DNA of 11,824 bases, from contig JBCCMB010000085.1 in NCBI GenBank assembly GCA_039026555.1, positions 1-11,824 of the forward strand. The letters run 5' to 3'. Numbering within the stretch: the first letter of the stretch is position 1; each line of letters starts with the position of its first letter. Below, in pieces: positions 6,687-11,824 of this stretch. The position numbers and the translations under genes are program-made. The notes beneath the pieces were generated by a model that was given only the letters and a program-made list of their open reading frames with translations, did no database searches and was not told where the DNA came from. This DNA comes from JBCCMB01 sp039026555. Its GTDB lineage: Bacteria > Pseudomonadota > Alphaproteobacteria > Caulobacterales > Hyphomonadaceae.

Positions 6687-6974
6687 ATGAAAGCTGATCC
6701 CGAATTTGTCCCTTGGGTGAACAAACTTCAGGATTAGAGGCCTGTTGAACAGGCGCTTATCAAACAAGATCCTCTGGAAGCCTTAAAGGAGGTGTCGCGC
6801 CAGATCTCGGCATCGCAATCCTATGCCTTAGGTGTGCTCGCCGCTTACCATAATATAGGACGAGCCGGGTATTCTAGGCGAAGACTTCGTGAAACTACAT
6901 TTACCCCATTTGAAAAATTGCGCGGGAATAGCGATTTCGGAGAATTTCCGAATTGGCGCGAAGTAAGAATGTAA
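6687..6974 (+). pseudogene. Possible small pseudogene interrupted by an in-frame amber codon
   Basis: The 395-bp stretch 6593-6987 has no intact gene. Within it, an ATG at 6687, preceded by GAAGTGGGA, opens a 16-codon frame (MKADPEFVPWVNKLQD) ending in TAG at 6735-6737. The same frame then stays open for a further 78 codons to TAA at 6972-6974, reading RPVEQALIKQDPLEALKEVS and then QISASQSYALGVLAAYHN, which looks like helical protein. After about residue 60 the codons become unusual (ATA, CGA, AGA, ACA), so the 3' part may be decayed or frameshifted. A strong AAAGGAGGTG at 6785-6794 lies inside the frame, but its only well-placed start would be a rare one. I do not recognise the family. A chance open frame is the main alternative. 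Confidence 0.35.
6740..6754. repeat. 15-bp near-perfect palindrome GCCTGTTGAACAGGC
   Basis: Arms GCCTGTT and AACAGGC (7 bp each) are perfectly complementary around a single central G, three bases after the amber codon at 6735-6737. A one-base centre suits a dimeric protein-binding site on DNA better than an RNA hairpin. No other copy was noticed in the window. Confidence 0.5.
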
Positions 6975-6987
6975 GCGGCGGATGAAT

Positions 6988-7326
6988 TTACTTGAGCACG
7001 ACCCTCGTTAGCTCGCAGTAGGTGCCGCCGACGCCGGTCGCTTGTACATCTGTTAAAGCCTCGGTTGCATGCGCCGAAAGCAACATAGACATCACAGTTT
7101 CATATTGAGGTGTGCTGGCCACCGGCAACGTCAGCCAGAAAGTACTCGTGCATCCCGCGTCTAGCGTATGTCGAGGCTCCGTTTGAACAAGCACGCTGGT
7201 CGCATTAGTATCCAAAGAAACATATTTGATCTTAACGTCAGCAGTCATTGTCTGCGCCGCCGAAGGCGCAGTGAACAAAAACAAACCTAGCGCGAATGTC
7301 GCCAACCGAAGCATCAGCTTTCTCAT
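6988..7326 (-). CDS. Small secreted protein with two cysteines, function unknown
   Basis: A 112-residue precursor with a classical Sec signal peptide: MRKLMLR, a hydrophobic core, and a likely cleavage after APSAAQ or SAA (about residue 24-25). The mature part is about 87 residues and has two cysteines, Cys59 in DAGCTSTFWLTLP and Cys104 in GGTYCELTRVVL, placed to form one disulfide. The order of elements (Cys and Trp, then a helix TPQYETVMSMLLSAHATEA, then a glycine turn with Cys and a final strand) resembles a widespread class of about 110-residue periplasmic proteins of unknown function; this is pattern memory, not a verified match. It is divergent from the TIR gene across 166 bp that hold two short inverted repeats. 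Confidence 0.75.
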   Translation of the reverse strand: MRKLMLRLATFALGLFLFTAPSAAQTMTADVKIKYVSLDTNATSVLVQTEPRHTLDAGCTSTFWLTLPVASTPQYETVMSMLLSAHATEALTDVQATGVGGTYCELTRVVLK

Positions 7327-7346
7327 AATCCGTGAACTTCTATTGA

Positions 7347-7363
7347 GCTAACCGTAGTTTAGC
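7347..7363. repeat. Inverted repeat GCTAA-N7-TTAGC in the divergent spacer
   Basis: GCTAA (7347-7351) and TTAGC (7359-7363) are inverted 5-bp arms, 21 bp upstream of the secreted-protein start at 7326. A related pair, TCTAA-N3-TTAGA, lies at 7425-7437 nearer the TIR gene. Both have the shape of operators, but short arms of this kind also occur by chance. Confidence 0.3.
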
Positions 7364-7424
7364 CGTCGGTAAAGTGTGGCGGAAGCTGCGTTGTCGGGCA
7401 AGCTGGCATCCCCATTATTGCGCG

Positions 7425-7437
7425 TCTAAACGTTAGA
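7425..7437. repeat. Inverted repeat TCTAA-ACG-TTAGA upstream of the TIR gene
   Basis: The arms TCTAA (7425-7429) and TTAGA (7433-7437) surround ACG, 55 bp before the TIR start. The inner CTAA/TTAG core is shared with the repeat at 7347-7363, so the two might be bound by one regulator; this is inference. Confidence 0.3.
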
Positions 7438-7492
7438 GGCCCATACTTCGGAATACACGAGATTGTCGACTAGCGGGACGTAGGGAAACGAA

Positions 7493-8362
7493 ATGAGCGG
7501 CGCGCCTCAAGCTGTTTTCATTGGATATCGCCGAGCGGATACAGCAGATGTGGCCGGACGGCTTTTTGATCGCCTTGAAGATCGTTTCGGTGAGAAAAGC
7601 GTCTTCAAGGACGTTGATTCTATTCCGATAGGCGCCTCATTTCGCGAATATGTGCCGCAGGTGATTGCGAAATGCCGAGTATTTCTGGCTCTGATCGGGC
7701 CTGATTGGCTGAAAGCAGACCAAGGCGCGGCGCGCCGATTGGATGATCCTCAAGACCTAGTGCGGATCGAAATTGAAACGGCGCTTGCGGCGACGCCGCG
7801 TTTGACCCTTGTTCCTGTCCTGGTCAATGGCGCAACGGCTCCAACGCGTGAAGTTCTGCCTCCGTCCATTCAAGGACTGGCCGATTTGAATGCAGCGACC
7901 CTACGGCGCGATCCGGATTTTCGCGGCGATGTTGAAAAACTCCTAAAGGCGTTGGCGGCGTTTCGATCTCAGCCGCCAGATCTTTCTGACCCGCCGTCGC
8001 CACGCCGGGATGTCGGTTCGGCTACATCTAAACCTAAAGACCAAAAGCTGACGTCGCCCACCAGTTTCTATGAGAGCATGAAAGCGAATTTGGATCGCTT
8101 AGATGCTGAGCTTCCCGATCCGCTTGCTCGTTACGCTGGAAACGTCTTTGGTCCAGAGGTCGACCCTGAGGCGTTTTCGAAGACGACGCCGGAGCAGCGT
8201 GCGGCCCTTGCATCTGTCAAAGACTGGAACGCTATCACCAAACTGCTGGCCGAGGATAAATGGTTTGCAGCGGTTGTGGAATTCCGTCGGCAGACGAATG
8301 CGTCATCATCAGACGCGAACGCCATAATCGGCGAGGTGTCGAAGTTTAGGCGCTGGTCCTAA
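7493..8362 (+). CDS. TIR-domain protein with a separate C-terminal domain
   Basis: A 289-residue soluble protein. Residues about 5-153 form a bacterial TIR domain: FIGYRRADTADVAGRLFDRL (9-28), the box VFKDVDSIPIGASF (37-50), ALIGPDWL (66-73) and RIEIETAL (91-98). Glu93 is the likely counterpart of the catalytic glutamate of NAD-cleaving TIRs. A Pro/Ser-rich linker (about 156-190) leads to a C-terminal domain (191-289) whose end, AITKLLAEDKWFAAVVEFRR then QTNASSSDANAIIGEV, has the helix-helix-strand rhythm of L7/L12 C-terminal-like modules. There is no signal peptide or membrane helix. Bacterial TIRs may degrade NAD, make signalling nucleotides or only mediate interactions; the sequence does not decide. 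AGGG at 7482-7485 serves as a ribosome-binding site. The gene converges on fliP with 14 bp between. Confidence 0.9.
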   Translation: MSGAPQAVFIGYRRADTADVAGRLFDRLEDRFGEKSVFKDVDSIPIGASFREYVPQVIAKCRVFLALIGPDWLKADQGAARRLDDPQDLVRIEIETALAATPRLTLVPVLVNGATAPTREVLPPSIQGLADLNAATLRRDPDFRGDVEKLLKALAAFRSQPPDLSDPPSPRRDVGSATSKPKDQKLTSPTSFYESMKANLDRLDAELPDPLARYAGNVFGPEVDPEAFSKTTPEQRAALASVKDWNAITKLLAEDKWFAAVVEFRRQTNASSSDANAIIGEVSKFRRWS

Positions 8363-8364
8363 CG

Positions 8365-8387
8365 AAAAAAACGCCGTCATATCGGCG
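8365..8387 (-). terminator. Rho-independent terminator of fliOP, with the fliP stop codon in the loop
   Basis: Read on the minus strand, CGCCG (8387-8383), a six-base loop (8382-8377) and CGGCG (8376-8372) are followed by seven T (8371-8365). The loop contains the fliP TGA. The plus strand has no T-run after the stem, so it serves the flagellar transcript and not the TIR gene. Confidence 0.72.
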
Positions 8388-9114
8388 GGCCGGCGACGAA
8401 GCTTTCGACGAGCGAGCCGGACAATAGCCTCCAGCCGTCAACCAGCACGAAGAAGATCAGTTTGAACGGCAGCGAGATCGTCACCGGCGGCAGCATCATC
8501 ATGCCCATGGACATCAAGAGAGATGCGACGACCAAATCGATGATGATAAACGGCAGAAAGATCATAAAGCCGATTTCAAACGCGCGTTTCAGCTCAGAAA
8601 TCATGAAAGCGGGCGCGAGCACATGAAACGGCGCCTCTTCGGCGGAGTTGAGCGTTTCGATTTGCGCGAGATCGGCGAATAGCATCAGGTCTTCATCATT
8701 CACATGCTGACCCATAAAGGCCTTTACCGGCGCCGCCGCGCGGGGAAGCGCATCCTCGAGCGGCAGGGCTTCGGCCATAAAGGGTTCAATGCCCGCTTCG
8801 TAGGACGCTTGGAAAGTGGGCGCCATGATGAAGGCGGTGAGAAATAGCGCCAGCGAGACAATGACGGTATTGGGCGGACTTTGCTGAAGGCCGATCGCCG
8901 TGCGCAGAAGCGACATGACCACGACGATGCGCACGAAAGACGTCGTCATGATCAAGATGGACGGCGCAAGCGACAAGACCGTGATTACCGCCAGCAATTG
9001 CACAATGCCTTCGGTGAGGCCCTGGCCCGCGCCGAGATCGATATTGACCTCTTGCGCCAAACTTGCGGGCGCAAGGACAATCGCCGCCAGAAGGAACAGG
9101 CCGAGACGGATCAT
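8377..9114 (-). CDS. fliP: Flagellar type III export gate protein FliP
   Basis: FliP forms, with FliQ and FliR, the helical core of the flagellar export gate in the inner membrane at the base of the MS ring. The 245-residue product has a cleavable signal peptide (about 1-20, ending ASLA before QEV), as is usual for FliP. It shows the family signatures: QLLAVITVLSLAPSILIMTT (about 39-58), SFVRIVVVMSLLRTAIGLQQ (59-78), PPNTVIVSLALFLTAFIMAP (80-99) and the C-terminal GMMMLPPVTISLPFKLIFFV (about 209-228) followed by DGWRL. Its length matches the family. The start overlaps the fliO stop in ATGA (9111-9114), implying translational coupling. fliQ, fliR and flhB are not next to it. Confidence 0.97.
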   Translation of the reverse strand: MIRLGLFLLAAIVLAPASLAQEVNIDLGAGQGLTEGIVQLLAVITVLSLAPSILIMTTSFVRIVVVMSLLRTAIGLQQSPPNTVIVSLALFLTAFIMAPTFQASYEAGIEPFMAEALPLEDALPRAAAPVKAFMGQHVNDEDLMLFADLAQIETLNSAEEAPFHVLAPAFMISELKRAFEIGFMIFLPFIIIDLVVASLLMSMGMMMLPPVTISLPFKLIFFVLVDGWRLLSGSLVESFVAGPPI

Positions 9115-9422
9115 TCAACGAGGCTCGATTTTGCAGGAGCGGCCGTCGAAGTTTGGCCGGTCTCGTCGGGCTCAGCCTCGCGATGAGCGACAACGCAATC
9201 GCCGCCCGGGCCGAGACACAAAAGATGATCGCGCCCATCCCAGCGCACCACGGCCAGCTTTCGCCGGGCGTCCATGGGTTTCCATTCGAGGATTTTGAGA
9301 TCGGAGTGCGCGCGCGTGCGCGCGCCGGCGGCGTTTGAAAAGCGCCTCAACACCCAGCCGAGCGCTAATATTATCGCCAGCACCACAAGCAGGGCGCCGA
9401 GCATGCGTGCGGCTTCTTCCAT
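9111..9422 (-). CDS. fliO: Flagellar biosynthesis protein FliO
   Basis: FliO is a bitopic inner-membrane protein that helps FliP oligomerise during assembly of the export gate. The 103-residue product has one N-terminal helix (MLGALLVVLAIILALGWVLR, about 7-26) and a cytoplasmic domain with ILEWKPMDARRKLAVVRWDG and HLLCLGPGGDCVV, matching the FliO pattern of a conserved strand pair after the membrane segment. The tail (about 84-103) is low-complexity and polar. FliO is poorly conserved; the assignment leans on position directly upstream of fliP with a 4-bp overlap. The ATG at 9422 has only a weak ribosome-binding site. The promoter is expected in the spacer shared with flgB. Confidence 0.9.
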   Translation of the reverse strand: MEEAARMLGALLVVLAIILALGWVLRRFSNAAGARTRAHSDLKILEWKPMDARRKLAVVRWDGRDHLLCLGPGGDCVVAHREAEPDETGQTSTAAPAKSSLVE

Positions 9423-9463
9423 GCGTTTCGCCGACCCGTTCTGAGTTTGCGTTCGTATCCTGC

Positions 9464-9532
9464 GTTAACTTTTCGGTTGGGTCGGTAAACGAGGCGTTAA
9501 CGGCGATGTGGGGAAATTTAAGTCGCCCTTAA
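9464..9532. promoter_or_regulatory. CtrA-type regulatory region: full TTAA-N7-TTAA box plus two GTTAAC half-sites
   Basis: The spacer between fliO and flgB (9423-9568) holds TTAAGTCGCCCTTAACC at 9518-9534, an exact match to the CtrA consensus TTAA-N7-TTAA, 36 bp before the flgB ATG. Two further GTTAAC sites lie at 9464-9469 and 9496-9501. The TTAA cores at 9465, 9497 and 9529 are each 32 bp apart, about three helical turns. CtrA activates early flagellar genes in Caulobacter and its relatives, so control of both divergent operons by CtrA is a reasonable inference. Confidence 0.72.
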
Positions 9533-9568
9533 CCTCAATGGACGATTTTGCCGGGTGAAGGAGCCCGC

Positions 9569-10000
9569 ATGACCACAGCCGCAGACGCCCCGATTTTCTC
9601 GATGTTGAAATCGCGCATGACCATGTTGGGTCAGCGGCAGAAGGTGATTGCGGAAAACGTTGCGAACGTCTCCACGCCAAAATTCACGCCGCAGGATGTC
9701 GACGCCGACAAATTCCAAAAAGCTCTGGCGCAGAATATTGCGTCGCAAGGGCCTTCAGCCTCTACGCCGCGCGCCACAAACGCCCGCCATATGACAGGCA
9801 TCTCGTCCAATCCGACCGCGCCGAACGTGAAGTTCATGGAAGCGCCTGACAGCGAGACCACATTGGACGGCAATTCCGTGGTCGTTGAAGAGCAGATGAT
9901 GAAATTGGCCGAAACCCGCATGGAGTTTGAAACCATGGTCGGCCTTTACCAGAAAAGCTTGTCGCTGCTGCGCCTAGCGACGAAGGATCCGACCCGTTAA
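9569..10000 (+). CDS. flgB: Flagellar basal-body rod protein FlgB
   Basis: FlgB forms part of the proximal rod of the flagellar basal body, crossing the periplasm after export through the flagellar type III apparatus. The 143-residue product carries the rod signature near the N-terminus, MLGQRQKVIAENVANVSTPK (about 18-37), and a C-terminal helix (VVEEQMMKLAETRMEFETMV, about 107-126) that pairs with the N-terminal helix in rod proteins. There is no Sec signal, as expected for a type III substrate. AAGGAG six bases before the ATG at 9569 fixes the start, seven codons inside a longer open frame. It is the first gene of a flgB-flgC-fliE operon preceded by a CtrA-type box. Confidence 0.96.
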   Translation: MTTAADAPIFSMLKSRMTMLGQRQKVIAENVANVSTPKFTPQDVDADKFQKALAQNIASQGPSASTPRATNARHMTGISSNPTAPNVKFMEAPDSETTLDGNSVVVEEQMMKLAETRMEFETMVGLYQKSLSLLRLATKDPTR

Positions 10001-10027
10001 GCGCGGGCGACAGGAAAGGTTTAGAGC

Positions 10028-10444
10028 ATGTCTTCAGACTTAATGTCCGCCATGTCGTCCGCCGCCAGCGGCTTGCGCGCGCAAACCGTGCGTATTCGGA
10101 TCTCCGCGGAAAACCTCGCCAACGCCAATTCCACGGCGGAAACGCCGGGCGGCGACCCTTACCGTCGTAAAATGCCTGTGTTTCGCGAATATCTAGACCG
10201 GGCGACCGGAGCCAATAAAGTGAAAGTCGCCAACACGGTAGAAGACAAATCAGACTTTGCTTTGAAGTTCGATCCGTCCCATCCGGCGGCCAACGCCGAA
10301 GGCTTTGTAAAGCTCCCCAATGTGTCCAGCCTGATCGAAATGACTGATATGCGGGATGCTCAACGCGCGTATGAAGCAAATCTGAATGTTGTTGAAAACA
10401 GTCGCGCCATGATGCTGAGCGCGGTTGGTCTTCTAAAGGCGTAG
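10028..10444 (+). CDS. flgC: Flagellar basal-body rod protein FlgC
   Basis: FlgC is a second proximal-rod protein, assembled with FlgB. The 138-residue product has the N-terminal motif AMSSAASGLRAQTVRIRISA (about 8-27) followed by ENLANANST, then DPYRRKMPVF, and the C-terminal EMTDMRDAQRAYEANLNVVE (about 108-127) followed by NSRAMM, both diagnostic of FlgC. Its length agrees with the family. It starts 27 bp after flgB, with AGGAAAGG (10012-10019) as a ribosome-binding site. Its TAG overlaps the GGAG that serves fliE, so fliE translation may be coupled to it. Confidence 0.97.
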   Translation: MSSDLMSAMSSAASGLRAQTVRIRISAENLANANSTAETPGGDPYRRKMPVFREYLDRATGANKVKVANTVEDKSDFALKFDPSHPAANAEGFVKLPNVSSLIEMTDMRDAQRAYEANLNVVENSRAMMLSAVGLLKA

Positions 10445-10452
10445 GAGCTTAG

Positions 10453-10767
10453 ATGATGGCGGATTTAGGAGCAGGCGTCAGTGCGGCGCAGGCCTATCTT
10501 AAAGCGGCGCAATCGGCCGCCGCAGCGCCGACGAATGAAGCAGGCGATGTTGCCGCCTTCGGTCAAATCCTGGATACCGCCATCGCAAAGACAACCGAAG
10601 CCGGCGCTTCGGCCGAAACCGCGATCGCCGGCGCGGCGATGGGGCAAGGCGATTTGGTGGATGTCGTGACCGCTGTTGCGGCCGCCGAAGCGACGTTGGA
10701 AACCGTGGTTGCTGTACGCGACCAAGTGATCAAAGCCTATCAAGAAATTCTGCGGATGCCGATCTAG
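10453..10767 (+). CDS. fliE: Flagellar hook-basal body complex protein FliE
   Basis: FliE joins the proximal rod to the MS ring and is the first rod-type substrate exported. The 104-residue product is alanine-rich and helical. Its C-terminus, DVVTAVAAAEATLETVVAVR (about 74-93) followed by DQVIKAYQEILRMPI, is the conserved FliE signature. Two adjacent ATGs (10453 and 10456) could start it; GGAG at 10444-10447 gives five or eight bases of spacing, so either is possible. It begins 8 bp after flgC. A hairpin at its stop codon suggests that the flagellar transcript ends here. Confidence 0.94.
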   Translation: MMADLGAGVSAAQAYLKAAQSAAAAPTNEAGDVAAFGQILDTAIAKTTEAGASAETAIAGAAMGQGDLVDVVTAVAAAEATLETVVAVRDQVIKAYQEILRMPI

Positions 10768-10790
10768 GCGCTGCGTTTCAGGCGCCGCTT
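10767..10790 (+). terminator. Candidate terminator after fliE
   Basis: GGCGCTG (10767-10773) pairs with CA-G-GCGCC (10779-10786) to give a seven-pair stem with one bulged G and a five-base loop, beginning at the last base of the fliE stop. The following GCTTTAG has only a short T-run, so termination may be weak or Rho-assisted. Confidence 0.4.
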
Positions 10791-10875
10791 TAGACCTTTC
10801 AAGAGTTTCAATCGGCCGCGCCTCGCACTAGGGTGCGCGCAAATTATCGATTTTCATCCTTGAGGAGACCGCCAG

Positions 10876-11088
10876 ATGGGGGCCGACGAGATCAAACAAA
10901 TTGAGGCGTACCTAAAAAAGACGCTTAACCCCAGCATCAATGTAAAAGCCCGTCCGCGCGCGGAAGACAGCGTCGAGGTCTATCTCGGCGAAGAGTTTAT
11001 CGCAGTCTGCTATAAGGACGAAGACGAGGGCGAACTCGCCTATCAGCTCAACATGACCATCCTGTCGGAAGATTTGGCGGACGCTTAG
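10876..11088 (+). CDS. DUF3126 family protein
   Basis: A 70-residue acidic cytoplasmic protein matching the DUF3126 pattern known from Alphaproteobacteria: DEIKQIEAYLKKTLNPSINV (4-23), then a basic PRAEDSVEVYLGEEFIAVCY (about 28-47), then DEDEGELAYQLNMTIL (49-64). No biochemical role is established for the family, to my knowledge. GAGGAG eight bases before the ATG gives a strong ribosome-binding site. It is 108 bp from fliE, with a candidate terminator between, so it probably has its own promoter. Its stop codon lies inside a terminator-like hairpin. Confidence 0.88.
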   Translation: MGADEIKQIEAYLKKTLNPSINVKARPRAEDSVEVYLGEEFIAVCYKDEDEGELAYQLNMTILSEDLADA

Positions 11089-11107
11089 GCCTGACGCCGC
11101 TTTTCTT
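11077..11107 (+). terminator. Likely terminator after the DUF3126 gene
   Basis: GCGG-A-CG (11077-11083) pairs with CG-CCGC (11095-11100), six pairs with one bulge, around a loop that holds the gene's TAG. TTTTCTT follows at 11101-11107. The stem is short, but the placement is typical. Confidence 0.5.
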
Positions 11108-11153
11108 GCATCGCGATTTGCGCCGCCTATGATCGCGAGGCGAGGTGGGTCGG

Positions 11154-11824
11154 ATGGCGAAAATTTTCATCTCTTACAGACGCAACGATAGCGGTTATGT
11201 TGTCGACGCGTTGCATCGTGCGCTTTCTAGCCATGTCGACGATCCAAAGCGCGATATTTTTCTGGATGTCGACAATATCCCCTTTGGGGTCAACTTTGTT
11301 GAACACCTCAATCGCAAGGTCGGCGAATGCGAAGTCTTGCTCGCCGTGATCGGCAAGGATTGGCTCAACGCGTCCGACCCCGTCAGCGGCGAACGCTTGA
11401 TCTCCCGCCAAGAGGATTTTGTGCGTGTTGAAATCGCGGCGGCTTTGGAGCGAGGCGTCCCCGTGATTCCAGTTTTGCTAGATGGCGCTCAGGTTCCGAA
11501 CCCTAGCGAGCTCCCCGAAAGCATCCGGTCGCTGTCGCACCATAACGGCGTGCGGCTGACGCGTGAGAACTTCAAAGCAGATATTGAGAAGTTGGTTCGC
11601 GGGAGTCCCGTCGCGTTGAGCCAAAAGGACGCGTCAGCATCGGTCCAATCAAGCAGCGTGTCTGTCGAAGACGAGGCCCCCGCCCCGTATACCGCTTATG
11701 TGTCTTCGTCAGAAACGGGCCGGCCAAAGCTTGACGGGTCTGTAGATCAGGAATTCTACTTTCGCAGGTCGCCTCTGCTATGGTTTGCGCTTCCAGTGTA
11801 CATTATCATTTTCCCATTATTGCC
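11154..11824 (+). CDS. TIR-domain protein with a membrane anchor, partial (C-terminus beyond right edge)
   Basis: The frame opens at ATG 11154 after AGGTGGG and has no stop before the window ends, giving 223 residues. Residues 1-150 are a TIR domain: KIFISYRRNDSGYVVDAL (3-20), IFLDVDNIPFGVNFVE (35-50), LLAVIGKDWLN (62-72), EDFVRVEIAAALERGVPVIP (87-106). Glu93 is the likely catalytic glutamate, at the same position as in the first TIR protein of this window. A Ser/Ala/Glu-rich linker (about 151-200) follows, then the basic FYFRRS and a hydrophobic helix LLWFALPVYIIIFPLL (208-223) that is probably a membrane span. TIR, then linker, then membrane helix suggests a cytoplasmic TIR tethered to the inner membrane, with any sensor domain lying past the edge. 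Function is not assigned. Confidence 0.88.
   Translation, partial: MAKIFISYRRNDSGYVVDALHRALSSHVDDPKRDIFLDVDNIPFGVNFVEHLNRKVGECEVLLAVIGKDWLNASDPVSGERLISRQEDFVRVEIAAALERGVPVIPVLLDGAQVPNPSELPESIRSLSHHNGVRLTRENFKADIEKLVRGSPVALSQKDASASVQSSSVSVEDEAPAPYTAYVSSSETGRPKLDGSVDQEFYFRRSPLLWFALPVYIIIFPLL

Noticed and set aside
6687..6974. Pyrrolysine insertion at the TAG codon
   Set aside because: No pyrrolysine genes are visible, and the codon lies in a short, partly degraded frame of unknown family; simple decay is far more likely.
7391..7419. TTGTCG-N17-ATTATT as a sigma-70-like promoter for the TIR gene
   Set aside because: The -10 match is poor and such pairs are common by chance; no start-site evidence supports it.
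8786..9238. 150-codon frame inside fliOP in another frame
   Set aside because: It overlaps well-supported FliO and FliP on the same strand and has shadow-like composition.
7493..11824. A Thoeris-type or other named TIR defence system
   Set aside because: No ThsA-like NADase/SLOG partner or other known companion gene is present; the genes between the TIRs are flagellar or DUF3126.
1..11824. tRNA genes, CRISPR arrays or an intact insertion sequence
   Set aside because: Reading both strands gave no cloverleaf, no regularly spaced repeats and no transposase or integrase gene.

Overview
The window looks like chromosomal DNA of a flagellated, fairly GC-rich alphaproteobacterium, most likely near the Caulobacterales/Hyphomonadaceae. 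The pointers are an alpha-type homoserine kinase, a stand-alone HisI, a DUF3126 protein, an alphaproteobacterial-style TtcA and a textbook full CtrA-type box (TTAA-N7-TTAA) between two flagellar operons. No tRNA, rRNA, CRISPR array or intact transposase gene was seen.

Left part (1-5742): a 5'-partial thrB on the minus strand diverges from hisI, which is followed by an RluA/RluD-type pseudouridine synthase. Next comes a less conserved block: an AraC-family regulator converging to within 3 bp of a four-helix membrane protein, a spacer with inverted and direct repeats, an unrecognised 103-aa protein, an alpha/beta hydrolase of the epoxide hydrolase/haloalkane dehalogenase type, and an orphan lipoprotein that ends at a strong terminator.

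Middle part (5732-8362): ttcA (tRNA C32 2-thiolation) on the minus strand; a 395-bp stretch with no intact gene, but holding a possible small pseudogene interrupted by an amber codon; a small secreted two-cysteine protein; and, divergent from it, a TIR-domain protein with a separate C-terminal domain.

Right part (8365-11824): fliO-fliP on the minus strand and flgB-flgC-fliE on the plus strand diverge from a shared control region carrying the CtrA-type box and extra GTTAAC half-sites at a regular 32-bp pitch. FliO and FliP serve the flagellar export gate, while FlgB, FlgC and FliE build the proximal rod and its MS-ring junction, so the two arms act at the same early stage of basal-body assembly. 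A DUF3126 gene follows, then a second TIR-domain gene with a membrane helix that runs off the right edge.

The least ordinary content is the pair of TIR proteins flanking the flagellar block, with different C-terminal architectures (soluble domain versus membrane anchor). No complete named defence system such as Thoeris can be recognised here.
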